Source: Acidobacteriaceae bacterium
GTDB taxonomy: Bacteria; Acidobacteriota; Terriglobia; Terriglobales; Acidobacteriaceae
Reading direction: 5' to 3'
Length of the DNA stretch: 64,000 nt
Assembly: GCA_027452245.1 (NCBI GenBank)
Contig: DAIDGW010000220.1
Coordinates: 112,009-176,008 of the forward strand
A program made the translations under genes and the position numbers. Position 1 is the stretch's first letter. Each line of letters begins with the position of its first letter. Shown here piece by piece: positions 23,305 to 32,661 of the stretch. Under the pieces are notes generated by a model. It made no database searches. It worked only from the letters and a program-made list of their open reading frames with translations, and was not told where the DNA came from.

Positions 23305-23778
23305 ATGATGTTTTCCTACAGGCTAGTTCGACTGATTGAAACGCATGCCGACGCGCTCGCCGCAGGACTCGAAGAAAGGGCCCAAAGCAGCACCCAGATC
23401 AATCATTTGTTCTGCAACGTTCCAGCGCATGAACTGCGGGAGCGCGTGTACGAGATTTACCGCCATCTGGGAGAGTGGTTGCTGGGCAAAAACGAACTCG
23501 ACATTGAGCATCGTTACCGCGAAATTGGCGGACGCCGCGCGCGGCAGGGGGTGCCTCTCAGCGAAGTTATCCAAGCCATCGTTCTCACCAAAGAAAACTT
23601 GTGGGACTTTCTGAAAAGCGAGGCGGTGGTGGACCGGGCGGTTGAAATCATGGGAGAGCTGGAATTGCTGCAGATGCTGGAAATGTTTTTCGATCGAGCG
23701 ATCTATTACGCGGCAACCGGATACGAAGAAGAAATGGAGCGGTCGGGGCGGCCCTATCAACGGCTGCGAGCAAGTTAA
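23305..23778 (+). CDS. RsbRD-N-type sensory domain protein
   Basis: 157 residues, all helical, from an ATG after a G-rich SD. LVRLIETHADALAAGLEER and LSEVIQAIVLTKENLWDFL match the N-terminal helical domain found in RsbR-type stressosome and kinase proteins. There is no STAS or kinase domain attached, so it is a free-standing sensor or structural module. It lies 16 bp before the CoA-transferase gene. Confidence 0.65.
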   Translation: MMFSYRLVRLIETHADALAAGLEERAQSSTQINHLFCNVPAHELRERVYEIYRHLGEWLLGKNELDIEHRYREIGGRRARQGVPLSEVIQAIVLTKENLWDFLKSEAVVDRAVEIMGELELLQMLEMFFDRAIYYAATGYEEEMERSGRPYQRLRAS

Positions 23779-23794
23779 ACACTGGGGGAGCAGA

Positions 23795-25123
23795 ATGTCG
23801 TGGGAAGCACAGTACAGATCGAAACTGAAAACGGCAGATGATGCGTTGCGCTGCGTGGAATCGGGGAACCGGGTGTACATTCAGCCGGGTTGCGCCGAAC
23901 CGGAGACATTGGTTGAGGCGCTGATGCGGCGCGCGCCCGAACTTTACAACGTCGAAATCGTGCACATGATGACGTTGGGGTGTGCACCGTATGTAGCTCC
24001 GGAGATGGCGGGACATTTCCGCCATAATGCGGTCTTCATTGGCGCAAATGTGCGGGACGCCATCAATGACGGCCGGGCGGATTATACGCCCATCTACCTT
24101 TCCGAAATCGAAGGGCTGTTTGAAAGCGGGCAGATGCCTCTGGACATTGTTCTGACCTCGGTATCACCGCCGGATTCCCACGGATACTGCAGTTTCGGAG
24201 TGGGCGTGGATACCACGCTGACCGCGGCAAAGTATGCGCGCTGTGTGGTGGCGCAAGTTAATGATCAGATGCCGCGCACGTACGGCGACAGCTTCATTCA
24301 TATCAGCGAAATTGACGCGTTTGTCGACTCGTCGCGCCCGCTGTGCCCGCTGCAGCGGCATCCGGGATCAGAGTTGAACACCACCATCGCCAGGAACGTG
24401 GCTGGATTGATCGACAATGGGGCCGTGGTGCAGACCGGAATCGGCGGCATTCCCGATGCGGTGCTGTCCATGCTGACGGACCGCAAAGATTTGGGGGTGC
24501 ACAGCGAGTTGGTTTCCGACGGCGTGATTCCGCTGATTGAAGCGGGAGTCATTACCGGGGCACGCAAAAACTTCAAGCCAAGGAAAATCATTCTGGGATT
24601 CGCGCTGGGAACCGACAAGTTATTCCGGTTTCTCGACAATAACCCCGTCTTCGAATTCCACCCTACTGCCTACACAAACGATCCGGGATTCATTGCGCGC
24701 AATGACAACATGGTTGCGATCAACTCGGCGCTGCAAGTGGACCTGACCGGGCAGGTCTGCTCCGATTCGATCGGGAATCAGTTCTATAGCGGGATTGGCG
24801 GGCAGGTGGATTTTCTGCGCGGGGCATCGCGCTCCAAGGGTGGAAAACCGATTATCGCGATTTCCTCCACGGCCAAGAACGGAACCATCTCTCGCATCGT
24901 TCCCATGTTGAGTCCGGGAGCGGGAGTGGTGACATCACGCGGGTTGATCCGCTATGTGGTTACGGAATTCGGCGTGGCGTATCTGCACGGGAAGTCGATT
25001 CGGGAGCGGGCGAAGTCGTTGATAGAGATTGCGCATCCGAAATTTCGGGCGGAGCTTTATGAGTATTGCGAGAAGACGAAGTGGTTGCAGTGCACGCAGC
25101 CGGCAATGACTGCGGCCCAGTGA
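23795..25123 (+). CDS. Acetyl-CoA hydrolase/transferase-family CoA-transferase
   Basis: 442 residues from an ATG after [19 protein letters not shown] and HSELVSDG near residue 235 are the family's CoA-transferase motifs; the Glu in SELVSDG is the expected acyl-carrying residue. [17 protein letters not shown] near 330 is typical of 4-hydroxybutyrate or acetate CoA-transferases. It would move CoA between an organic acid and acetyl- or succinyl-CoA. The adjacent ferredoxin oxidoreductase makes or uses acyl-CoA, so the two steps are probably linked. Confidence 0.9.
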   Translation: MSWEAQYRSKLKTADDALRCVESGNRVYIQPGCAEPETLVEALMRRAPELYNVEIVHMMTLGCAPYVAPEMAGHFRHNAVFIGANVRDAINDGRADYTPIYLSEIEGLFESGQMPLDIVLTSVSPPDSHGYCSFGVGVDTTLTAAKYARCVVAQVNDQMPRTYGDSFIHISEIDAFVDSSRPLCPLQRHPGSELNTTIARNVAGLIDNGAVVQTGIGGIPDAVLSMLTDRKDLGVHSELVSDGVIPLIEAGVITGARKNFKPRKIILGFALGTDKLFRFLDNNPVFEFHPTAYTNDPGFIARNDNMVAINSALQVDLTGQVCSDSIGNQFYSGIGGQVDFLRGASRSKGGKPIIAISSTAKNGTISRIVPMLSPGAGVVTSRGLIRYVVTEFGVAYLHGKSIRERAKSLIEIAHPKFRAELYEYCEKTKWLQCTQPAMTAAQ

Positions 25124-25136
25124 AAGGGGTGTACCA

Positions 25137-25415
25137 ATGGCAAGCCAGCCTCGCGGAGATATTGCGATCAATGCAGAGGAATGCAAGGGGTGTGGGTTGT
25201 GCGTGGAGTCCTGTCCTCCGAAGTGCCTCGAACTGGCACAGGAGTTAAGTTCCTACGGAGTGCATCCGGCGCGTTATGTAGGCCAGGGGTGCACAGGATG
25301 CGGAATCTGTTTTTATTGCTGTCCCGAACCGGGAGCGATCACGGTGTATCGTCTGGCTCCGCCGCCGAAGGTGACGGTTGTAGTGCAAGGAGGCGAACAT
25401 GCGGCAACTCTGTAA
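25137..25415 (+). CDS. 2x[4Fe-4S] ferredoxin, delta subunit of 2-oxoacid oxidoreductase
   Basis: 92 residues with two cluster motifs: [13 protein letters not shown] and [15 protein letters not shown]. The second contains an extra cysteine. The gene overlaps the start of the alpha-subunit gene by 17 bases. In VOR/KOR enzymes the delta subunit passes electrons from the TPP active site to free ferredoxin. Confidence 0.93.
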   Translation: MASQPRGDIAINAEECKGCGLCVESCPPKCLELAQELSSYGVHPARYVGQGCTGCGICFYCCPEPGAITVYRLAPPPKVTVVVQGGEHAATL

Positions 25416-26451
25416 GGGGAATGTCGCAATCATCAAGGGTGCGTTGCTGGCGGGATGCCGCGCCTATTATGGATATCCCATTACACCGGCCAGCGAGATT
25501 GCCGAAGCCGCGGCACTCTATATTCCGCAGGTGGGCGGGACGTTTGTGCAGGCCGAGAGCGAGACAGCCTCGATCAACATGGTGTACGGCGCGGCCTCTG
25601 CCGGGATTCGCGTGATGACGGCATCTTCAGGGCCGGGCTTGAGCCTGATGCAGGAAGGGATGTCGTACCTGGCTGGCGCCGAACTACCCTGCGTGATTGT
25701 GGACGTGATGCGGGGCGGACCGGGCTTGGGCAATATCGCTCCCGAGCAGAGCGATTACTTTGCCATGGTGAAGGGCGGAGGTCACGGAAACTACAGGAAC
25801 CTGGTGCTGGCACCGGCTTCGGTGCAGGAAATGGCAGAGTTGACGGTTTTAGCCTTTGATCTTGCCGACAAGTACCGCAATCCGGCGGTCGTGCTCACCG
25901 ATGGTTTCGTCGGACAGATGATGGAACCGTTGGATCTGGAGTATCGCGAGGTGGTCGCTCCACCAAAGCCATGGGCGGTGCAGGGAACCGCGGAAACGCG
26001 CAAGAACATGGTGAGTTCGATTTTTCTGGAGACCGACGATCTGGAGCAACACCAGCGCCAGCTGGAAGCTAAATACCAGCGTGCACAGAATAGCGAAACG
26101 CGGTGGGAGGAGTATTGCACCGAAGACGCGGAAGTGCTGGTCATCGGGTACGGGATTGTGTCGCGCGTATTGCGGTCGGCTGTCGATCAGGCGAGAAACC
26201 GGGGCATTAAGGTTGGATTGTTCCGTCCCATCAGCCTGTGGCCTTTTCCGGCCAAAGAGCTGGTTCGTGCGGCTGGGCGCACCGAACGCATATTGGTTTC
26301 GGAACTGAGCAATGGGCAGATGCTCGAAGATGTGCGGCTGGCCTTGGACGGCAAGAAGCCGGTCGCGTTCTACGGACGCGTGGGGGGCAACGTTCCGACA
26401 GTGGAAGAGCTCACGGAAAAGATTGAAGAGCAAATGGCGGTGTCGGCGTAG
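25399..26451 (+). CDS. 2-oxoacid:ferredoxin oxidoreductase, alpha subunit
   Basis: 350 residues. [14 protein letters not shown] at about 23 and [19 protein letters not shown] at about 51 are the conserved alpha-subunit motifs, and [12 protein letters not shown] follows. The central and C-terminal parts are the transketolase C-like domain. With the beta-gamma fusion and ferredoxin it converts a 2-oxoacid and CoA to acyl-CoA, CO2 and reduced ferredoxin. Branched-chain, 2-oxoglutarate and pyruvate substrates cannot be told apart here. Confidence 0.93.
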   Translation: MRQLCKGNVAIIKGALLAGCRAYYGYPITPASEIAEAAALYIPQVGGTFVQAESETASINMVYGAASAGIRVMTASSGPGLSLMQEGMSYLAGAELPCVIVDVMRGGPGLGNIAPEQSDYFAMVKGGGHGNYRNLVLAPASVQEMAELTVLAFDLADKYRNPAVVLTDGFVGQMMEPLDLEYREVVAPPKPWAVQGTAETRKNMVSSIFLETDDLEQHQRQLEAKYQRAQNSETRWEEYCTEDAEVLVIGYGIVSRVLRSAVDQARNRGIKVGLFRPISLWPFPAKELVRAAGRTERILVSELSNGQMLEDVRLALDGKKPVAFYGRVGGNVPTVEELTEKIEEQMAVSA

Positions 26452-26467
26452 CCGGCACGGAGGGCAT

Positions 26468-27970
26468 ATGGAGGAGAAGCGCGCGGCAGTTCTGGACGAT
26501 CCTGCGAGTAGCAGCGGCTATGAGATTGTGCATTCCAAGTCCAAGGTCTTTTACCCCGAATTTGAGCGCAAGACCGATCTGAAACACCAGACGCACTATT
26601 GCCCGGGATGCGGGCACGGGGTAGCGCACAAGCTGATTGCCGAGGCGTTGGAAGACCTGGAGCTTCAGAATGACACGATTCTGGTCAGCCCGGTGGGATG
26701 TTCGGTGTTCGCGTACTACTACTTCGACGTGGGGAATGTGCAGGTTGCGCATGGGCGGGCTCCGGCAGCGGCCACCGGGTTGAAACGCGCGTGTCCGGAC
26801 AAGATTGTTATCGCATATCAGGGCGACGGAGACCTGGCGGCAATTGGAACGGCGGAGATCATTCATGCTGCCAATCGCGGGGAGAAGATCACGATCTTCT
26901 TTGTGAATAATACGATCTATGGAATGACAGGCGGGCAGATGGCGCCGACGACGCTGGTCGGACAGAAGAGTACGACATCGCCGTGGGGACGCCGTCCGGT
27001 GAACGAAGGCTTCCCGCTGCACATGTCGGAACTGCTGTCGTCACTCGAAGCGCCGGTCTACATTGAACGGGTTGCCCTGTCGGACAACAAGAACATCATG
27101 AAAGCGCGCCGTGCGGTGCGGAAGGCGCTTGAAAAGCAGCGTGACGGAGCGGGATTCTCGTTCGTGGAAATTCTCTCTCCGTGCCCGACGATCTGGGGCA
27201 AGGATCCGATGGAAGCGCGGCGCTGGGTGGCGGAGACGATGATTCCAAATTTTCCGCTGAATGTGTTTCGCGACCGCAAAGTGGAGATTCCGGTGAATAA
27301 CGCTCCTCCGCAAAAGACCATCGCGGAATTGATTGGAATAGAGAAGAAGGTGGACGGGAAAACGTCGGAACCAGCACGGAACCATCGCTTTCACGATCTG
27401 ACAATCAAGATCGCGGGCTTTGGCGGGCAGGGGGTATTGCTACTGGGGCAGTTACTGGCAGAAATGGGAATGCGAGAAGGCCTGGAAGTGAGTTGGTTGC
27501 CGTCCTACGGGCCGGAAATGCGATCGGGCAGCGCACATTGCCATATCTGCCTATCGAAGGAGCGCATTGGTTCGCCTCTCATTTCGCAGCCTTCGGTGCT
27601 GATTGCCATGAATGAGCTCTCGTTGCGCAAATTTGCATCGCAGGTCGCGCCGGGAGGTGTCATTATCTATGGGCGAACAGCACTTCCTGTGGATTTCAGT
27701 TGCCCGCAGGCGCAAATTGTCTGCATTCCTGCTTCGGAACTGGCGGACAAACTAGGGTCGGCCAAGGTGGCAAATGTCGTGATGATGGGGGCGCTGCTGG
27801 AAGAAACCGAGTGCCTCTCGCCTGCAACCGCCATGCAGGTGCTGGAAGCGAAGGTAAAAAATCCTGCCCTGCTTGAACTGGACCGCAAGGCGCTGGACGC
27901 AGGCCGGCTCTACATTGATGACACCGTGGCGGTGGGCGCAGTTACGCAGGCGGATGGATTCGCGCAGTAG
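26468..27970 (+). CDS. 2-oxoacid:ferredoxin oxidoreductase, fused beta-gamma subunit
   Basis: 500 residues from an ATG at 26468. The beta part (1-300) has the TPP motif GDGDLAAIG (near 119) with NNTIYGMTGGQ, and four cysteines placed as in pyruvate/KOR beta subunits for a [4Fe-4S] cluster: CPGC (45, 48), VGCSV (78), LSPC (239). The gamma part (about 311-490) begins KIAGFGGQGVLLLGQLL and holds the CoA-side domain. Separate beta and gamma genes are usual; one polypeptide would fix their ratio. It starts 16 bp after the alpha gene. Confidence 0.93.
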   Translation: MEEKRAAVLDDPASSSGYEIVHSKSKVFYPEFERKTDLKHQTHYCPGCGHGVAHKLIAEALEDLELQNDTILVSPVGCSVFAYYYFDVGNVQVAHGRAPAAATGLKRACPDKIVIAYQGDGDLAAIGTAEIIHAANRGEKITIFFVNNTIYGMTGGQMAPTTLVGQKSTTSPWGRRPVNEGFPLHMSELLSSLEAPVYIERVALSDNKNIMKARRAVRKALEKQRDGAGFSFVEILSPCPTIWGKDPMEARRWVAETMIPNFPLNVFRDRKVEIPVNNAPPQKTIAELIGIEKKVDGKTSEPARNHRFHDLTIKIAGFGGQGVLLLGQLLAEMGMREGLEVSWLPSYGPEMRSGSAHCHICLSKERIGSPLISQPSVLIAMNELSLRKFASQVAPGGVIIYGRTALPVDFSCPQAQIVCIPASELADKLGSAKVANVVMMGALLEETECLSPATAMQVLEAKVKNPALLELDRKALDAGRLYIDDTVAVGAVTQADGFAQ

Positions 27971-28055
27971 GGAAGCGGGACTGATCCGCTGATCTTCTTT
28001 CTTTTGGACGTGAGCAGAGCTGTTGCAAGCCCGGCAAGAACTGGGGCCTCCACAC

Positions 28056-29117
28056 CTAAGTTTTTAATCTGTGCGGGTGCTGCTCGGCCAAGTCCATCAG
28101 ATCTTTCGCTACACCGGCGGTATTATGGCGGGCGACGCCAGCCTCTTCGAGATAGTCTCCCAGCACAGGGACGACCCCCATGGCCTCAATGGCGTCAAGA
28201 TCGTTGACGATCTGGCAGGCACCTTCACGGGCGTATTTCTCCTTCATTTCCTCCGAAGCCGGGGTGCGGTTGATCAGGGCATAGTCGAAGAGCCGAGTGT
28301 GCGCATGCTTATTGATGGCGCGGATGTGATCGGCGGCGGTCAATCCAAGGCTTTCGTTGGCCTGCGTCATAAGATTGCAAATGTATACCTTGACGGCCGG
28401 GGAACGGGTGATCGCCTGGGCAATTCCATGAACCAGCAGATTGGGGATGAGGCTGGTGAACAGGGATCCCGGGCCGACGGTGATCATGTCGGCCTGGGCG
28501 ATAGCGGCGAGAGTTTGGGGCATTGGTTCGACGTCGGGAGGCACGAGCACGATTTCGGCGATACGGCCCTTGCTGGCGGTGATCTTAGTCTCGCCACGAA
28601 CGCGAGAACCGTCTTGCATGAGGGCTTCGAGTTCGATATTGGACGTGGTTGCGGGGTAGATATGGCCCCGAGTGAGCAGAATTTCTGAGGACAAACGGAC
28701 GGCTTCGGAGAAGTCGGAAGTGATAGAGGTCAGAGCGGCGAGGAAAAGATTGCCGAAGCTGTGTCCTTCGAGGCCGGAGCCTTTGTCGAAGCGGTGACGA
28801 AACAGCCGCGAAAGCAGAGCCTCATCTTCGCTGAGAGCGACGATGCAGTTGCGGATGTCGCCTGGGGGAAGCATGTTGAATTCCTTGCGAAGGCGTCCGC
28901 TGGATCCGCCGTCGTCGCTGACCGTTACCACGGCGCAGAGGTCGCGGATGATGGGAGACCCGGGAACTGCGGTAAGAATTTCGGCAGAGGAGAGCGCGAA
29001 TTGCTTCAGGCCCTTGAGGAGTGTGGACAGCCCCGTCCCGCCGCCGATGGCGACGACGCGAAACCCGGGCTCGCACACGAGTTGTGGGGCTGGGACCTCT
29101 GCGGTTTTCGTTTCCAT
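28056..29117 (-). CDS. yvcK: YvcK/CofD-like gluconeogenesis factor
   Basis: 353 residues. VAIGGGTGLSTLLKGLK at the N-terminus binds a nucleotide-sugar, VTVSDDGGSSGRLR and PPGDIRNCIVALS follow as in YvcK, and NLFLAALT and GPGSLFTSLIPNLLV are further family motifs. In Firmicutes YvcK binds UDP-GlcNAc and controls carbon flow and cell shape. No rapZ or whiA gene is next to it here. It is convergent with the oxidoreductase operon and followed upstream by a TPR gene. Confidence 0.94.
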   Translation of the reverse strand: METKTAEVPAPQLVCEPGFRVVAIGGGTGLSTLLKGLKQFALSSAEILTAVPGSPIIRDLCAVVTVSDDGGSSGRLRKEFNMLPPGDIRNCIVALSEDEALLSRLFRHRFDKGSGLEGHSFGNLFLAALTSITSDFSEAVRLSSEILLTRGHIYPATTSNIELEALMQDGSRVRGETKITASKGRIAEIVLVPPDVEPMPQTLAAIAQADMITVGPGSLFTSLIPNLLVHGIAQAITRSPAVKVYICNLMTQANESLGLTAADHIRAINKHAHTRLFDYALINRTPASEEMKEKYAREGACQIVNDLDAIEAMGVVPVLGDYLEEAGVARHNTAGVAKDLMDLAEQHPHRLKT

Positions 29118-29135
29118 TCGCCGATCCTCGCGTAA

Positions 29136-29711
29136 TTACGCGGGTTCGTTGTCGTGGAATTCGGGCTCCTCTGGTTCCAGTTCTGCACCCGGGTCGGGGT
29201 AGAGGAGTTCGGTAAAGCGCGGATCTTCCGCCAGGTTCTGGAAGTCGGAATCATTGCGCGCCTGATAGCGAAGCTGCGGGTTCATGTGCAGAGCCTCATC
29301 CAGACGCTTGAGCGAATCTTCCACGCGGCCGGTCAGGCAATCGAGAGCCGCAATGCCGTAAAGGACGTAATCGGCTTTGGGAGCGGATTTCTGCAGCTTT
29401 TCCAGATGCTCGCGCGCGCTCACATAGTCTCCGACGTTCATCAAGGAGACGGCATAATCAAAGTGTTCTTCCGGCGTCTTGAACTGACTGGCCAGGGAGC
29501 GTTCCAGGCGCTGGTTACACGTGTTCAGATGCACGGTAGCGCGGTCGATGAGTTCTCTTACGGAAGAGGCAACCACCTTCTGAAAGTGAGGCTTTGCCTT
29601 GTCGAATTTATGTTCCTGCAAGGCGCGCAAACCTGCCTCATAACTTTGCAGGGCTTGAGTGTAGTGTGGATCGTCCGCTGGCGACTTCTTTGCGGTTACC
29701 TTTTGAGCCAT
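29136..29711 (-). CDS. Cytoplasmic TPR protein
   Basis: 191 residues from the ATG at 29711. Tetratricopeptide repeats at about 15-55 (YTQALQSYEAGLRALQEHKF) and 95-165 (HFDYAVSLMNVGDYVSAREH, AALDCLTGRVEDSLKRLDEA). The tail is acidic (ELEPEEPEFHDNEP). No signal peptide. It ends 18 bp before yvcK and is likely co-transcribed; probably an adaptor. Confidence 0.8.
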   Translation of the reverse strand: MAQKVTAKKSPADDPHYTQALQSYEAGLRALQEHKFDKAKPHFQKVVASSVRELIDRATVHLNTCNQRLERSLASQFKTPEEHFDYAVSLMNVGDYVSAREHLEKLQKSAPKADYVLYGIAALDCLTGRVEDSLKRLDEALHMNPQLRYQARNDSDFQNLAEDPRFTELLYPDPGAELEPEEPEFHDNEPA

Positions 29712-29802
29712 TTTTAAAACTCTTCCTGTTGTTTTGGAAATAAGATACTCCTTACGGCTCTGCCGAGGAGCCAAGCATTTAAGTATCCCTCAAAGTATGG
29801 GT

Positions 29803-30732
29803 TCAGGGCAACGTGAGCTCGTGAGTGCGCAGATCTAATCTCTCTTCGATTCCAAGAATGCAGGCCGCGGTCGAGTACATGACGAAGCATTCCAGGGCAA
29901 AGGGCAGGAATCCCAAGTAGCCGGGAGCGGGCATTTCGAAGATTTTCTGCTGTTGCAGGATGGGGAAGATGTAGTGCCACTGGGCGGCGGCCCAGAAGTT
30001 CCAGAACTCCCATAGCCAGCCGCAGATCCAGCCGGAGACGAAAAGTGAATAGAAGCGGCTGCGGCGTCCTTCCGCCAAATCGCGCAACAGGGAAGGTGCG
30101 CCGAGGTGGTGGTTGATGGGATCGAGCAGGAAGACGAAGCCGATCCAGACCAACCCGAAGAGATAGGCGCCATTATGGGCTGGGAGGGCGACAGGAACCA
30201 CGAGGCAAGCGAGGCCGAAAACCATCATGAGAGCTTCGTTGATTCGGGAGAAACGTAGCGGTATTGCGGGATGAAACCAGCCGAAGGATTCCACCAGGTC
30301 GGCAGTCTCAAGAATAGCGGGAGTAATGGTCGCGAAAGACCATCCATAACCCAGAATTGCTCCGGCCCAGTTTGCGGGGACGCCAACATAGGTCCAGTTC
30401 GCCAGGCGAAGATTGTAAACCTCAAAGATCAGCCATAAGGGAATTGAGAGCAGCGCGGTGACGAAAAATCGGCCTGTGCAATCGTGAAGGCGTGAACGCC
30501 CGTGGACGGCGAGGACCATGCCATCTGCGATGAGAATATATGCGCTCCAAGCGATGGGAGTGAAGTAAATGTTGATGGGCCAAACGTGGTGGAACATCGC
30601 CACTTCCGCAAGGGCGAGGAGGACGATTCCAATCCAGCCGTAAATTGGGAAGCGATGAGACCTCGTGCGGAAAAACGACACTACGAGGACGAGGACTGTG
30701 CCGAGGGTGATAGATATGCCGAGCTGGGTCAC
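29803..30732 (-). CDS. Polytopic membrane protein, unrecognised
   Basis: 309 residues with about eight or nine membrane helices, beginning with a helix at 3-20 and ending in ECFVMYSTAACILGI. Trp-rich loops (WICGWLWEFWNFWAAAQW). I do not recognise a catalytic motif or a transporter family. It is the first gene of a leftward group with the TPR and yvcK genes, 91 bp apart. Confidence 0.75.
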   Translation of the reverse strand: MTQLGISITLGTVLVLVVSFFRTRSHRFPIYGWIGIVLLALAEVAMFHHVWPINIYFTPIAWSAYILIADGMVLAVHGRSRLHDCTGRFFVTALLSIPLWLIFEVYNLRLANWTYVGVPANWAGAILGYGWSFATITPAILETADLVESFGWFHPAIPLRFSRINEALMMVFGLACLVVPVALPAHNGAYLFGLVWIGFVFLLDPINHHLGAPSLLRDLAEGRRSRFYSLFVSGWICGWLWEFWNFWAAAQWHYIFPILQQQKIFEMPAPGYLGFLPFALECFVMYSTAACILGIEERLDLRTHELTLP

Positions 30733-30818
30733 AGCTCAAGTGTAGCTGGAAGGTTGACGTGGATTTTCGAATCGTAGAACGATTCTGGTGGACGCAGGCA
30801 AATGCGCCAGCAATATCT

Positions 30819-32063
30819 CTACTGAATTACTTTGACCCGAGCGCCCTCGGTGAGAGGCCTGGAACCTTCCGAGGTCATCACAACGACATCATTCTGTTTG
30901 AGCCCTGAGGCGATTTCGACAAGAGTCAGATTTTGTAGTCCTATCTGGATGTTGCGCCGTTCGATGTGATCGTCCGCGACCAGATAGACGTAAGGCTGGT
31001 TGTCGTCGAGCCGTACCGCATCGCGCGACATAATCAGCACGTTGTCGTGCTCCGCGGTGATGATCGACACATTGACGTTGACGTTGGGCAGAAGGCGCAG
31101 ATCGCTGTTATTGATTGTGCAGGTGGTTTCTCCGACGTTTCGGGTACCGTGCAGCTTGACCACGGTGGGAATGGTGCTGACAACTCCATCCCATGTGCGG
31201 TCCGGCAAAGCGTCCCATGTGACCTGAACCTGTTGTCCTTTGGTGAGACGGCCGATATCAGGCTCGTCAACGTAAGCTCGAACCACGACGTGGGTGAGAT
31301 CGGCTTCCTGCAAGAGCAGATCTCCGGTTTGCACAAATGCGCCCGGCTTGACGGGAAGGGAATAAACCACACCGTCGAAAGGGGCGCGCACGTTGGAGCG
31401 CGCGAGGGCATCTTCGGCGGCCGCATACGCGGCTTGCGCCTGGGAGTTTTCGGCTTGTACCTTGGCGACTTCGGGTGGCGAGTAGCGATTCTTCTGCTTC
31501 TGTTGCAGCAGGCTCAAATCGGCCTGGGCGCGTTGCAGATTGTCTTCGGCCTGCTTGACTTCTCCCGGGGACGCGGCACCTTGTTGCTGCAGACGTTTGA
31601 GGGCGTCGAGATTGCGTTGGGCGACGTCCTGAGCGGTACGGGCATTTTTCAGCTGGGTATCAAGAGTCAGAACCTCTTCCTGGGTTCCACCCTTCGAGAG
31701 CGCGCTTTCATCGGCCTGGGCCGACTTGATTTGTGACTGTGCCCGAGCGGCTTGGCTGCGAAGATCGGAATCGTCAAGTTCGAGCAGCAATTGTCCCCTG
31801 CGCACGCGGTCGCCTTCCTTGATCAGAATGCGATGGACTGTGGTTGCGATGGGGGAGTGAGCCTCAAAGTTCTGTACTGGCTCTACTTTGCCGTTGGTTG
31901 AGATCAGGGATTGAATGTTGCCGCGGTGAACGGTGACAGTGCGAACCCGGATGGCGCCATGGCGGAGGGAAAAAGAAATGATGATGGCGGCCAGAACGAG
32001 GCCGAGCGTGATCCACAGCCAGCGCCGCGACCCAGCGCCATTCGAATTGTTTGTCGACGCCAA
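30819..32063 (-). CDS. RND/ABC efflux periplasmic adaptor (HlyD family)
   Basis: 414 residues. One N-terminal membrane anchor (about 14-31), then a split biotinyl-lipoyl domain (SPIATTVHRILIKEGDRVRRG and APFDGVVYSLPVKPGAFVQTG) around a long coiled-coil hairpin (about 105-230), a beta-barrel and a membrane-proximal domain. It would link an inner-membrane pump to an outer-membrane channel, but neither partner is adjacent, so it may serve an exporter elsewhere. Divergent from queF. Confidence 0.9.
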   Translation of the reverse strand: MASTNNSNGAGSRRWLWITLGLVLAAIIISFSLRHGAIRVRTVTVHRGNIQSLISTNGKVEPVQNFEAHSPIATTVHRILIKEGDRVRRGQLLLELDDSDLRSQAARAQSQIKSAQADESALSKGGTQEEVLTLDTQLKNARTAQDVAQRNLDALKRLQQQGAASPGEVKQAEDNLQRAQADLSLLQQKQKNRYSPPEVAKVQAENSQAQAAYAAAEDALARSNVRAPFDGVVYSLPVKPGAFVQTGDLLLQEADLTHVVVRAYVDEPDIGRLTKGQQVQVTWDALPDRTWDGVVSTIPTVVKLHGTRNVGETTCTINNSDLRLLPNVNVNVSIITAEHDNVLIMSRDAVRLDDNQPYVYLVADDHIERRNIQIGLQNLTLVEIASGLKQNDVVVMTSEGSRPLTEGARVKVIQ

Positions 32064-32217
32064 CCTGTTTTCTTTCAGAGTACGACAGGCAATGCTACAA
32101 CTAACAATTTATCATTGGCCTGCTGCCGGGTGGATATCCTCGCGGTTGCGTATATAGATGCCGAGGAGTCAGGGCACGACACTTTGGTCTTTATGCCTGT
32201 ACCGATAGAATAAATGC

Positions 32218-32631
32218 ATGTCGAACGCTCCCCGTTACACGCCCGAGCATGCGGCTGCGGGTTTGGACACGAAGTTTCCTGAAATTGAGACCTGGCCGAA
32301 CCAGTTTCCGGGCTACGAAATCGTCATTGACGACCCGGAGTTCACCTCCGTGTGCCCAAAAACCGGGCTACCCGACTTTGGCGTGATCACGATCCGGTAC
32401 ATGCCGAATAAGCTGTGTATGGAACTGAAGTCCCTGAAAGAATACCTGCAGTGTTATCGGAATCTTGGGATTTTTCAGGAAAATATCGTAAATCGCGTCT
32501 TGGATGATGTAGCGCATTGGGCGCAGCCGGTATGGGCAGAAGTGAAGGGGGAATTCCGTCCGCGGGGAGGGATTTCGACCACGGTAATTGCGCGCTGGCC
32601 ACGCCCGGAGGGCGGGAATCACCACAGGTAA
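32218..32631 (+). CDS. queF: NADPH-dependent 7-cyano-7-deazaguanine reductase (QueF)
   Basis: 137 residues, the size of the unimodular YkvM type. SVCPKTGLPDFG holds the nucleophilic cysteine and the catalytic aspartate; ELKSLKEYLQCYRN is the QueF signature. It reduces preQ0 to preQ1 in queuosine tRNA modification. No preQ1 riboswitch pattern was seen in the 154-bp upstream gap. Confidence 0.95.
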   Translation: MSNAPRYTPEHAAAGLDTKFPEIETWPNQFPGYEIVIDDPEFTSVCPKTGLPDFGVITIRYMPNKLCMELKSLKEYLQCYRNLGIFQENIVNRVLDDVAHWAQPVWAEVKGEFRPRGGISTTVIARWPRPEGGNHHR

Positions 32632-32661
32632 CAGATTTCGGCGTGCTATATTCGCCCGAGC

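Noticed and set aside
27971..28004. Terminator after the oxidoreductase operon
   Set aside because: Only a 5-bp stem followed by an interrupted T-rich tract; too weak to annotate.
32064..32217. preQ1 riboswitch before queF
   Set aside because: No conserved preQ1-I, II or III pattern could be traced in the gap.
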